DNA of 8,695 bases from CAZGYE01 sp964530165. Lineage in GTDB: Bacteria; Planctomycetota; Planctomycetia; Planctomycetales; Planctomycetaceae. The notes under the pieces were generated by a model. It searched no databases, was not told where the DNA came from, and saw only the letters and a program-made list of their open reading frames with translations. Location: assembly GCA_964530165.1 (NCBI GenBank), contig CAZGYE010000254.1:1-8695 (forward strand), given 5' to 3'. Both the position numbers and the translations under genes were made by a program. Position 1 is the stretch's first letter. Each line of letters opens with the position of its first letter. Shown piece after piece: positions 1-6,739 of the stretch.

Positions 1-51
1 TCAGAAACCGACCCTTGCGCCCCAACGACTTACGTCAACAACTGGCGAACT

Positions 52-103
52 TGGGTTAGTGTCCGTAATGGACGTGGAGGTTCGAGTTCTCTCTTGGGCA
101 CTA
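52..103 (+). tRNA. 3' fragment of a tRNA-Leu-like gene (probable att-site remnant)
   Basis: The stretch folds as the 3' part of a type II tRNA. There is a variable arm (GTCC 61-64, loop GTAAT 65-69, GGAC 70-73), a T stem 76-80/88-92 closed by GU and Watson-Crick pairs around the canonical 7-base T loop TTCGAGT (81-87), an acceptor 3' strand CTTGGGC (93-99), discriminator A100, and CTA in place of CCA. The long variable arm limits the choice to Leu, Ser or Tyr, and discriminator A favours Leu. The matching acceptor 5' strand (GCCCAAG), D arm and complete anticodon arm are absent from 1-51, so this is not a functional tRNA. A displaced 3' tRNA end is the usual trace of a tyrosine integrase inserting at a tRNA gene, and an integrase fragment lies 70 bases downstream. 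The leucine identity is inferred from structure, not from a database match. Confidence 0.65.
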
Positions 104-119
104 CAAAACGAGGGGTTTT

Positions 120-154
120 CGGCATGTTCGCGTGCCGGGAACCCTTTCTTTTTT
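120..154 (+). terminator. terminator-like hairpin with T-rich tail
   Basis: CGGCATG (120-126) pairs over all 7 positions with CGTGCCG (131-137), one pair being a G-U wobble, around a TTCG tetraloop (127-130). A T-rich run (145-154) follows after a 7-base GA/C-rich gap. The gap makes it weaker than a textbook intrinsic terminator. Its place just after the tRNA 3' end suggests that it once ended the tRNA transcript, or the transcript that now crosses the scar. Confidence 0.4.
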
Positions 155-171
155 GTCCTCGGCTTGCGTTG

Positions 172-190
172 ATGGTCCCAAAATGGTCCC
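172..190 (+). repeat. direct repeat ATGGTCCC x2
   Basis: ATGGTCCC occurs at 172-179 and again at 183-190, one helical turn apart (11 bases). It lies between the tRNA fragment and the integrase fragment. Short direct repeats near an att site can be integrase arm-binding sites, but two copies of 8 bases are also compatible with chance or with a small slippage duplication. Confidence 0.35.
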
Positions 191-430
191 GTGGCGGAGC
201 AGGCGAGAGGCCACACCGACGAAACCCTGCGACTCATTGACCAGGGCCACAAACCAGTGCCTGAAGGTCTGACGCACGCCCAGCTTGGCACCTGGATAAT
301 GACGGGCGGAAAAGTCGCAGTCGAACCTACGGCGGTGAGCGAGATCTCCTTCAGCGACTTATGCAGCGAGTACCGTGACGAGCTTCCGACCGGCGCAAAA
401 GAAGACTCGTCGAGAAAGACTGAGTTCACG
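173..430 (+). pseudogene. tyrosine recombinase (phage-type integrase) fragment
   Basis: This frame opens after a stop at 170-172 and reads on to a stop at 563-565, but only the first part looks like a protein. That part contains an alpha-helical stretch followed by GTWIMTGGKV and then a segment with SDLCSEYRDELPTGAKEDSS. This layout (helix, W-x-x-x-GGK, then a core-binding SAM-like start of the type L-x-x-x-Y-x-x-x-x-P-x-x-x-K-x-x-S) resembles the region between the arm-binding and core-binding domains of planctomycete integrases. The N-terminal arm-binding part and the whole catalytic domain (R...H-x-x-R...Y) are missing. The resemblance fades at about position 430, after which the frame is arginine/threonine-rich and does not look coding. 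A GTG at 191 could serve as a start, but no functional recombinase can result. Family assignment is by recognition of the sequence style. An unrelated small protein cannot be excluded. Confidence 0.5.
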
Positions 431-757
431 GTGAACCAGGACAGGAGTCCGATTCGTGGTTCCACAGCTTTCTCAGCACGCCGAACGACAGCAACAACAG
501 CGGATGTTCGAGCTCATCGCCGTCGCCCACACTTGCTGCCACAGAATTCTTGTCCAGGGTATTAAAAACAGCCGTGGATGATGGAGGAATGCGCACTAAA
601 GGTACCAAATTCGTCACAGCGACCGACGTGACCTTGCTGGGCAGTCACATCTTCAGTGGTTTTCGTTCATACGTCGGTTTTACCATGTCACATTGGTCCG
701 TTTTTGCCGATAATTACGATGATACTGTTCGTTCCAGTGACGCTGTTGGGGTCCTCG
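431..757. other. gene-free stretch between integrase scar and efflux operon
   Basis: No reading frame here has convincing protein character. Overlapping short frames exist on both strands. One of them, around 456-581 on the + strand, has a glutamine/arginine-rich helical look with a Q-rich run, but no start signal, and I do not recognise it; it could be a decayed fragment of something larger. A GGAGG sits directly against ATG at 589, too close to work as a ribosome site, and the frame that follows runs into the signal-peptide region of the next gene in another frame. The stretch probably carries the operon promoter and degenerated DNA left by the integration event. Confidence 0.4.
687..714 (+). 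promoter_or_regulatory. weak candidate sigma-70-like promoter for the efflux operon
   Basis: GTCACA (687-692, 4 of 6 against TTGACA) and GATAAT (709-714, 5 of 6 against TATAAT) are separated by 16 bases. Transcription would start near 721, about 37 bases before the chosen ATG at 758. The match is modest and planctomycete promoter rules are poorly defined, so this is only the best candidate in the upstream region. No operator-like palindrome is evident beside it. Confidence 0.25.
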
Positions 758-2128
758 ATGCGGATGACCTGGTTGGGATTGCTCGTGTTCGCAGTTGGCT
801 GCCGATCGGCGGGACCGTCAACACGATTAGCAACAAATCCGACAGCAACGCCCACGGAAGATTGGACGAAAGTGCACAGTGAGACGTCGATCGCTCAAGC
901 GTCTCACACTTCCCCAACAATTGAGCTCACACTCAAGCAGGCTGTTGAGTTCGCGCTCGAAGGGAATCCTGACCTGATCCGGCGGCGCCAGGATGAGCCG
1001 GTCAGCTTGGCAGTCTTTCACACGGCGCAAGTCTATCCGTTCAACCCACAGTTTCAGGCGCAAGTGTTGCCCTCTGTTCGCAAGCGGGACGGCAGCAGCG
1101 CGGCGGTCGACCAGCAATACGCCGTGCTGCAGAGGGTCGAACTGGCCCACCAGCAGCAGTTTCGCGAAGACAGCGCGCGGGCTGACCTGAATCGCGTCCG
1201 CTGGGATCTTCAGCATGCGGATTTGCTCAACGTGGCACAGACGGAGCGGTTGTTCTTCGGGGTCTTGTACTTGCGCGAGGTTCGCGACCAGGCGCAGTCC
1301 GTCGCCGATATGAGCCGGCAATTGCTGGGGGTGGTGCAGCGACGATTCAAGGCGGGACAGGCCAGCAATGCCGACGTGGTACTGGCTCGGCAGGAAGGTC
1401 AAACCGCGCGGCGACAGGCCGATTTGGCCGAGGCCAATTATCAGACCCGGTTGCTTGACTTCGCTCGGCATCTGAATATCCAAGAGGCCGTTGCGCTCCA
1501 AGTCGTCGGAAGCCTCTCCGGCACCAAGTGGTCAATGACGCCCGGTGAGGATCAGCTCTCGGAGCTGGTTTCGGGACGGCCGGACATCATGGCGGCCCGC
1601 GCGGCCATTGACGTCGCCCGATCAAACCTGGCACTGGCCCGGGCCGCACGCACGCCCGACATGCAGATTGGACCCGTCTACCAGCGTGACGAAGCGGCCA
1701 CGTCGTTTTGGGGTTTACTGGCTCAAATGGACCTTCCAGTCGTCAACACCGGAACGCCCTTGGTCCGTCAGCGGATGACCGAACTGCGACGACAACAGGT
1801 CGTGCTCTCTCAACTGGAAGCGAAGGCCCGCCTTAACGCCCGCGCGGCCATCCAACGTTACGAACGGGCCCGCCGGCTGGTCGAGCAGTCGGGGAGTGAG
1901 TTCTCCAAGCCATTGTCCAAGGTATTGGCCCCGGTCGAAGACGAGTTCAAGGCGGGGCAGATCGACCTGCTGCAAGTTTTTGCCGTACGCACCAGCCTGA
2001 TTCATGCCCGCCAAACATACCTCGACTTATTGAACGAACTGGCCCAAGCCGCAGCCGAAGTCACCGCGGCCACGGGGCTGCCGGCTGAGTTGCTGTTTTC
2101 GTCCCGTCGAGAGGCGGAATCGCCATGA
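758..2128 (+). CDS. TolC/CzcC-type outer-membrane efflux lipoprotein (OMF)
   Basis: This 456-residue protein forms the outer-membrane exit duct of the tripartite pump. The chosen ATG gives a short hydrophobic leader ending in a lipobox-like FAVGC with Cys15, so the mature protein is probably lipidated. GGGG (748-751) lies 6 bases upstream as a weak ribosome site. ATG 764 is an alternative, and the frame stays open upstream (GTG 656, ATG 719), but those starts would put a second hydrophobic stretch ahead of the lipobox. A Thr/Ser-rich linker leads to two outer-membrane efflux repeats, roughly residues 57-250 and 270-450. Each is made of long Ala/Gln/Arg-rich amphipathic helices, including RRFKAGQASNADVVLARQE and EFKAGQIDLLQVF, the repeated [RE]-F-K-A-G-Q motif typical of the family's internal duplication. 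The length fits the family. The stop overlaps the next start (ATGA, 2125-2128), so it is translationally coupled to the RND permease. Substrate cannot be deduced. Confidence 0.9.
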   Translation: MRMTWLGLLVFAVGCRSAGPSTRLATNPTATPTEDWTKVHSETSIAQASHTSPTIELTLKQAVEFALEGNPDLIRRRQDEPVSLAVFHTAQVYPFNPQFQAQVLPSVRKRDGSSAAVDQQYAVLQRVELAHQQQFREDSARADLNRVRWDLQHADLLNVAQTERLFFGVLYLREVRDQAQSVADMSRQLLGVVQRRFKAGQASNADVVLARQEGQTARRQADLAEANYQTRLLDFARHLNIQEAVALQVVGSLSGTKWSMTPGEDQLSELVSGRPDIMAARAAIDVARSNLALARAARTPDMQIGPVYQRDEAATSFWGLLAQMDLPVVNTGTPLVRQRMTELRRQQVVLSQLEAKARLNARAAIQRYERARRLVEQSGSEFSKPLSKVLAPVEDEFKAGQIDLLQVFAVRTSLIHARQTYLDLLNELAQAAAEVTAATGLPAELLFSSRREAESP

Positions 2129-5100
2129 CAGACCGCCCCGCTGCTCCACTCGAAGCCGCTTCCTTGCAGACAGTCGATTCCAGCGGGTTCGTGCTGCGGC
2201 ATCGCAAGGCGATCCTGTTCCTCACACTCGCTCTGTGTCTGGCGGGCTGGTATGGGGCGCAGACCATGCCGGCGTCCGTCTTTCCGCGCACCGATTTTCC
2301 CCGTGTCGTAATTCTGATCGACAACGGCGTGATGCCCGCCGACGAGATGATGGCCACGGTCACGCGGCCGGTCGAAGAGGCGATGAAGGATATTCCCGGC
2401 ACTGTGAATATCCGCTCGGCCACGAGCCGCGGCACCGCCGAAGTCAACGTGTTCTTCAACTGGTCGACCAACATGATCGACTCCGAGCAGTACGTTCTCG
2501 GCCGGTTGTCGCAGATTCGCGGCACGCTGCCGGCCACGGCCACGTTCGCGGTGCATCGGCTGACGTTTGCGGCGTTTCCCATCATCGGCATTAGCCTGAC
2601 GAGCAAGACTCGCAGCATCACCGACCTGTGGGAGCGGGCCCGCTACGACATCAGCCCGCGTTTTCTGCGGATCAACGGCGTGGCGCGTGTCGGGATCGTC
2701 GGTGGCCGCGAACCGGAATTCCACGTCGTCGTCGATCCCGTCAAGCTGGAGGCCCATCATCTGACGCTTGAGGATGTCAGCCGGGCGCTGGCTGAAACGA
2801 ACCAGTTCACGCCAGCCGGGCTGCATGAGGAGAATTATCAGCTTTATCTCCTTGTGGTCGACAACCGCATCCACCAGCCGAGCGACATCGAAGATGTCGT
2901 CGTCTCCTGGGCGAATGATTCTCCGGTCACAATCCGCGACGTCGCCTCCGTGCAGCGGGGGGCCGCCCCGCAGTTTAACATCGTGACGGCCGACGGCACA
3001 GACGCCGTGCTCATGAACGTCTACAGCCAGCCCGATGGAAACACGGTCGGCATTGCCGATGCGCTGCAGGACGAACTGAAGAAAATCCGCGCGGAACTGC
3101 CTCCCGACATGAAGACGGCTTTCTTCTACGACCAGTCGCTGTTCGTGCGCGAAAGCACCCGGAGCGTGTGGGAGGCAATGCTGGCCGGACTGCTGTTGTC
3201 GGTGCTGGTGCTCTTCGTCTTCCTGCGAAGTCTGGCGGCGACGTTTGCCGCGGCGGCGGTCATCCCCGTGAGCATACTCTTCACGCTGATCGGCATGCGC
3301 GCCAGCGGCATGAGCTTCAACATTATGACGTTAGGCGGCATTGCAGCGGCGATCGGACTGATCATCGACGACGCGATCGTCACCGTCGAAGCAATCTACG
3401 CCAAGGTGCAAGCCGGCCACTCGCCCTGGGCCGCCGTCGGCCTGGCGATTCGTGAAGTGGGTCCTCCGCTGGTCGGCAGCACACTGACGCCGGTCGTCGT
3501 TTTCATTCCGCTGGCGTTTCTAAACGGAGTGCCCGGCGTGTTCTTTCGGGCGCTGGCGCTCACGATGGTGTTCGCCGTGCTCAGTTCGCTGCTGCTGGCC
3601 GTCACGTGGACGCCCGTCGTCAGCGCGCTGCTGATCCGCCGTCGCGCGGGGCGCTCGCAGGACGAACTGGAACAAGGCGGGCCCGTGCTGCGGACGCTGA
3701 TCGGTCTCTACGAATGGCTGGTGCGGCGGGCGCTGCGATTCAGCCTCTCCTCGGCCGTGTGTCTGATCTTGTTTGTGGCCGGCGGCGTTTGGCTTTACAC
3801 GCAGTTGGACAGCGAGTTCCTCCCGGAGCAGGATGAAGGCGGTTTTGTGCTGGATTATTTTTCGCGGCCGGGCACGAGCCTTTCAGAAACGGACCGGATG
3901 CTGCAGCACGTCGAGCAGATTCTGGCCGAGACGCCTGAAATCGAGAGCTATTCGCGCCGCACAGGGGCGCGGCTGGCGCTGGCGATCACCGAACCGAACA
4001 CCGGCGATTTTCTGGTCAAGCTGAAGCCGCACCGCCGGCGCTCGACCAACGAGGTGATCGACGGGCTGCGGGAAACGATCCGCGCGGCCGAGCCGGCACT
4101 GGAAACCGAATTTCCGCTGGTGCTGGCTGATCTCATTGGCGATTTGACGTGGTCGCCCAATCCGGTCGAAATCAAGATTTTCTCCACCGACACGGACGTG
4201 CTCAAGCAAAAGGCCGCCGAGATTGCCGCCGCCATCGAAACGATCCCCGGCGTAGTGGACGTGATCGATGGCCTTGTCGTGGCTGGACCGACAATGCGGT
4301 TCAAGGTTCGCCCCCAAGACGCGGCGCGGGCGGGTTTGAACCCGCAGCAGATCGGCACACTGTTGCAGACGGCGAAATACGGCCAGGTGTCGTCGTACGT
4401 TCTCAAGGGCGACCGGACGTACGGCGTCCGCGTCATCTCCGCCGGCAGTGCATCCGCGCGCGAGCAGCGGATCGAGACGATGCCGGTCCGCTCCAGTTCC
4501 GGAACCATGTTGACACTCGCCGACGTCGCCGACGTCAGCCACGAACCGGGCATCTTGGAGATGCACCGCGAGGACCTGCGGCAGCTCGTGGCAGTCTCGG
4601 CTCGCTTCTCCGGGATCGACCTGGGCCACGGCATCCAGGCGATCAAAGAAAAACTCGGCGAGACCGTCTCGCTGCCCGAAGGGGTGAAGATCGAGTACGG
4701 CGGGCTGTATCAGCAACAACAGAAGTCGTTTCGCAATCTCACGCTGGTGTTGGTCATGGCGATCGTGCTGGTGTATGCGGTGTTGCTGCTGGAGTTCCGG
4801 TCGCTGCTCGCGCCGCTGGCGATCGTCATCGGCGCCGCACTGGCGTTGTTCGGAGTCGTCGCGGCTTTGTGGGTCACGGGCACGTCGTTCAACATCGTTT
4901 CGTTCTTGGGAGCGATCATTGGCGTCGGGATCGTCGCCAAGAATGGGATTCTGATGCTGGACTTCGTCGATCATCTTCGCGCCCGCGGTTTGACGCTGTT
5001 TGAAGCCCTCGTGCAGTCCGGCCGCCGCCGGTTGAGGCCGGTGCTGATGACTTCTCTGACCACATTCCTCGGCCTGCTGCCGCTCGCGTATGGGCTGGGC

Positions 5101-5280
5101 GCTGGAGCCGACATGCTCAAACCGCTGGCGATCAGTGTGATCGGGGCCTTGTTCATGTCGTTGCTGCTGTCGCTGATCGCCACTCCCGTGTGCTATTATC
5201 TAATGATGCGCCCGCTGCGGCAGGAAAAACGACATGCAGCGACTGCCGCTTCGCCAACAATCTCCGGAGACGGACCATGA
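2125..5280 (+). CDS. RND efflux permease, AcrB/HAE-like, proton-driven
   Basis: This 1051-residue inner-membrane antiporter exports substrates from the periplasm or inner leaflet in exchange for protons, and would form a trimer. TM1 (about 29-47) is followed by a first periplasmic porter/docking loop (to about 345), TM2-6 (from about 350), TM7 (about 540-560), a second periplasmic loop starting with SEFLPEQDEGGFVLDYFSRP, and TM8-12 (about 868-1030). The proton-relay residues are intact: D415 and D416 in IGLIIDDAIVTVE, K939 in VAKNGILMLDF, R969 in RRRLRPVLMTS and T976, which correspond by alignment to AcrB D407, D408, K940, R971 and T978. The double Asp argues for the HAE (drug/hydrophobe) type rather than the heavy-metal CzcA type, which normally has a different TM4 motif. 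The ATG overlaps the OMF stop, and the stop overlaps the adaptor start. The C-tail after TM12 is short. Substrate is not predictable from sequence alone. Confidence 0.95.
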   Translation: MTDRPAAPLEAASLQTVDSSGFVLRHRKAILFLTLALCLAGWYGAQTMPASVFPRTDFPRVVILIDNGVMPADEMMATVTRPVEEAMKDIPGTVNIRSATSRGTAEVNVFFNWSTNMIDSEQYVLGRLSQIRGTLPATATFAVHRLTFAAFPIIGISLTSKTRSITDLWERARYDISPRFLRINGVARVGIVGGREPEFHVVVDPVKLEAHHLTLEDVSRALAETNQFTPAGLHEENYQLYLLVVDNRIHQPSDIEDVVVSWANDSPVTIRDVASVQRGAAPQFNIVTADGTDAVLMNVYSQPDGNTVGIADALQDELKKIRAELPPDMKTAFFYDQSLFVRESTRSVWEAMLAGLLLSVLVLFVFLRSLAATFAAAAVIPVSILFTLIGMRASGMSFNIMTLGGIAAAIGLIIDDAIVTVEAIYAKVQAGHSPWAAVGLAIREVGPPLVGSTLTPVVVFIPLAFLNGVPGVFFRALALTMVFAVLSSLLLAVTWTPVVSALLIRRRAGRSQDELEQGGPVLRTLIGLYEWLVRRALRFSLSSAVCLILFVAGGVWLYTQLDSEFLPEQDEGGFVLDYFSRPGTSLSETDRMLQHVEQILAETPEIESYSRRTGARLALAITEPNTGDFLVKLKPHRRRSTNEVIDGLRETIRAAEPALETEFPLVLADLIGDLTWSPNPVEIKIFSTDTDVLKQKAAEIAAAIETIPGVVDVIDGLVVAGPTMRFKVRPQDAARAGLNPQQIGTLLQTAKYGQVSSYVLKGDRTYGVRVISAGSASAREQRIETMPVRSSSGTMLTLADVADVSHEPGILEMHREDLRQLVAVSARFSGIDLGHGIQAIKEKLGETVSLPEGVKIEYGGLYQQQQKSFRNLTLVLVMAIVLVYAVLLLEFRSLLAPLAIVIGAALALFGVVAALWVTGTSFNIVSFLGAIIGVGIVAKNGILMLDFVDHLRARGLTLFEALVQSGRRRLRPVLMTSLTTFLGLLPLAYGLGAGADMLKPLAISVIGALFMSLLLSLIATPVCYYLMMRPLRQEKRHAATAASPTISGDGP

Positions 5281-6623
5281 ATGACGGCTGGCGTCGTTTC
5301 CAATACCAGCAAATCCCTGGGATTTTCAATATCCCAGGAATTTGGACGAGGACTTTGTGGCCGGTGTTGGCCACGCTGTTACTCCTCTGCCCCGTCGGTT
5401 GCCGGCATGCGGCCGATTCGGAACAGTCGGAGGAGGACGACCCACCGACCACACCCGTCCCCGTGCATGCCGTCGCTGCAGAGCGCACGACGCTGCATCC
5501 GTTTCTCGATCTGGTCGGCACGTTCGAGGCGATCCCGGAGCGGACGGCCACGGTCTCGCCGCAAGCCGGCGGCTGGATCGACACAGTTCACGTTGTCGAC
5601 GGGCAGACAGTCAAGGCGGGCCAATCGTTGGTGCAGCTTGATGCGCGATTGGCAAAGGTCGAAATGGCTCGTGGCCAGGCCGTGGTGCAAGAAAAGGAAG
5701 CGGTGCTCAAGCGGCTGAAGCGAGGCTTCCTGCCGCAGGAAATCGAAATGGCCCGCCGTGAGGCGGACAAGGCCGAACGGACGCTGGAGGGCCTGCAATC
5801 CGAGTTCGGCGCCCTCGAACCGCTCCGGCGGCGGAACGAGATTTCGCCTGTGAAGTACCGGACGGCCAAGGCGAATCTCGAGGCTGCGCAAGCCGCTCAC
5901 GCGGCGGCGCTGGCCAAGCTAGAGCTCTTGAAAGTCGGTACCCGTCCCGAACAGATCGCGGAAGCGGAAGCCCAACTTGCGACGGCCGAAGCCGACCGCG
6001 ATGCGTTGGATCTGGCCGTCCAGTTCTGCAACGTCGCCTCGCCAATCGACGGCACCGTGACGAAGCTGTCGGCATGTCGCGGCACCTTTGTCGAACGGGC
6101 CACGCCGTTGGCGACGGTCGTCGATCTGTCGAGGCTGTTCGTCAAGCTCCAGGTCCCCGCCGAACACATGACGCTGGTCAGCGCCGGTGGACGCGTCGAG
6201 GCGCGGGTGACAGCGTGTCCCGGCAAGGTCTTCGAAGGAACGATCGCACGTGTCAGCGGCCAAGCGGACCCGGCAACCGGAAACCTGGAAACCTTCGCGG
6301 AGATCGCCAACGAGAACGCTGTCTTGCGTCCCGGCTTGGTCTGTCTGGTACGCTTGTGGCTCCCAGCCGTCCCGAATGCTGTCGCCGTCCCGATTGCCGC
6401 GGTGGCCGATCATTCTGGAAGGGCCGTCGTCACCGTCGTTCGAGATGCCAAAGCGTACGAGGTGGACGTAAAGCTGGGCGTCCGAGCGGTCAATCAGGTG
6501 CAAATCCTCGAAGGCGTTTCCGCAGGTGACATCGTTGTCACCAAAGGTGGATACGGATTGCCCGACGGCTGCCCGGTGCGAATTGCCTCGGAGAGCGCAC
6601 CCGTGGAGACCTCCGGACTTTGA
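5277..6623 (+). CDS. RND periplasmic adaptor (membrane fusion protein, HlyD/AcrA family)
   Basis: This 448-residue adaptor links the permease to the OMF duct. The ATG at 5277 overlaps the permease stop (ATGA), which decides the start. A further in-frame ATG at 5190 lies inside the permease gene and is not needed. The leader is unusual: about 26 residues, including a repeated IPGI-FN-IPGI, precede a hydrophobic core and a lipobox-like CPVGC with Cys42; the Pro three residues before the Cys is atypical, so lipidation is likely but not certain. Next come an acidic linker (SEQSEEDD), the first half of the lipoyl/barrel-sandwich domain (GGWIDTVHVVDGQTVKAGQ, about 98-116), a long alpha-helical hairpin (about 126-250, rich in Ala/Glu/Lys), the second lipoyl half (NVASPIDGTVTKL, from 252), a beta-barrel (about 285-360) and a membrane-proximal domain (about 370-435). 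It ends the operon. Confidence 0.93.
   Translation: MNDGWRRFQYQQIPGIFNIPGIWTRTLWPVLATLLLLCPVGCRHAADSEQSEEDDPPTTPVPVHAVAAERTTLHPFLDLVGTFEAIPERTATVSPQAGGWIDTVHVVDGQTVKAGQSLVQLDARLAKVEMARGQAVVQEKEAVLKRLKRGFLPQEIEMARREADKAERTLEGLQSEFGALEPLRRRNEISPVKYRTAKANLEAAQAAHAAALAKLELLKVGTRPEQIAEAEAQLATAEADRDALDLAVQFCNVASPIDGTVTKLSACRGTFVERATPLATVVDLSRLFVKLQVPAEHMTLVSAGGRVEARVTACPGKVFEGTIARVSGQADPATGNLETFAEIANENAVLRPGLVCLVRLWLPAVPNAVAVPIAAVADHSGRAVVTVVRDAKAYEVDVKLGVRAVNQVQILEGVSAGDIVVTKGGYGLPDGCPVRIASESAPVETSGL
5311..5343. repeat. palindromic repeat inside the adaptor leader
   Basis: The left arm AAATCCCTGGGAT (5311-5323) and right arm ATCCCAGGAATTT (5331-5343) are inverted copies matching at 12 of 13 positions, separated by 7 bases. 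One further flanking pair (C5310/G5344) extends the stem. The length stays in frame, and each arm reads ATC-CCN-GGN-ATT, so the protein gains two IPGI blocks. The hairpin lies about 30 bases into the coding region, ahead of the signal-peptide core. It could affect translation of the adaptor or mark an inserted small palindromic element. Confidence 0.8.
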
Positions 6624-6663
6624 TGAAGTCGTTCACGCGGCGGTCCCGGAGGATTTGGCGTTG
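6622..6663 (+). other. 13-codon mini-ORF overlapping the adaptor stop
   Basis: TGATG at 6621-6625 would let ribosomes restart at ATG 6622 and read MKSFTRRSRRIWR before TGA 6661-6663. The peptide is very basic. It may be the surviving beginning of a lost fourth operon gene or may mean nothing. The stop overlaps the first bases of the candidate -35 box of the next gene. Confidence 0.15.
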
Positions 6664-6689
6664 ACGAAATACGAAACTTCTCGTAGAAG
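6661..6689 (+). promoter_or_regulatory. sigma-70-like promoter for the GT2-ArnT fusion gene
   Basis: TTGACG (6661-6666, 5 of 6) and TAGAAG (6684-6689, 4 of 6) are spaced exactly 17 bases apart in the only intergenic gap of the right half. Transcription would start near 6696, giving an untranslated leader of about 44 bases. A small inverted repeat CTTCT/AGAAG (6677-6681/6685-6689) overlaps the -10 box. No intrinsic terminator for the efflux operon is visible before it, so read-through from the operon is also possible. Confidence 0.4.
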
Positions 6690-6739
6690 CCACCTGGCTG
6701 GAGCACATTCATTCTTGAGAACAAGAAAGAGAATCGGAC

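Noticed and set aside
105..116. AAAAC/GTTTT mini-hairpin after the tRNA fragment
   Set aside because: The A/T-rich 4-5 bp stem is too weak to call, and the stronger hairpin at 120-137 explains a terminator better.
1..465. 154-codon frame on the - strand
   Set aside because: It is antisense to the tRNA fragment (its TRTSTSITDTNP stretch is the reverse reading of the tRNA 3' end) and to the integrase remnant. It has no protein-like character or start signal.
656..757. N-terminal extension of the OMF from GTG 656 or ATG 719
   Set aside because: It would put another hydrophobic segment ahead of a complete lipoprotein leader beginning at 758, and neither start has a ribosome site.
550..882. 110-codon + strand frame with GGAGG just before an internal ATG at 589
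   Set aside because: The Shine-Dalgarno-like sequence abuts the ATG, the frame overlaps the OMF leader in another phase, and no domain-like pattern is visible.
2002..2874. Long - strand frame (290 codons) opposite the OMF/permease junction, and a similar one at 3883-4974
   Set aside because: These are shadow frames of GC-rich coding DNA, rich in Arg/Gln/His/Asp, with no recognisable domain. The + strand genes here are certain.
5190..5276. Adaptor start at ATG 5190
   Set aside because: It would add 29 residues lying inside the permease gene, with a hydrophilic Cys-rich segment before the signal peptide. The ATGA overlap at 5277 matches the junction upstream.
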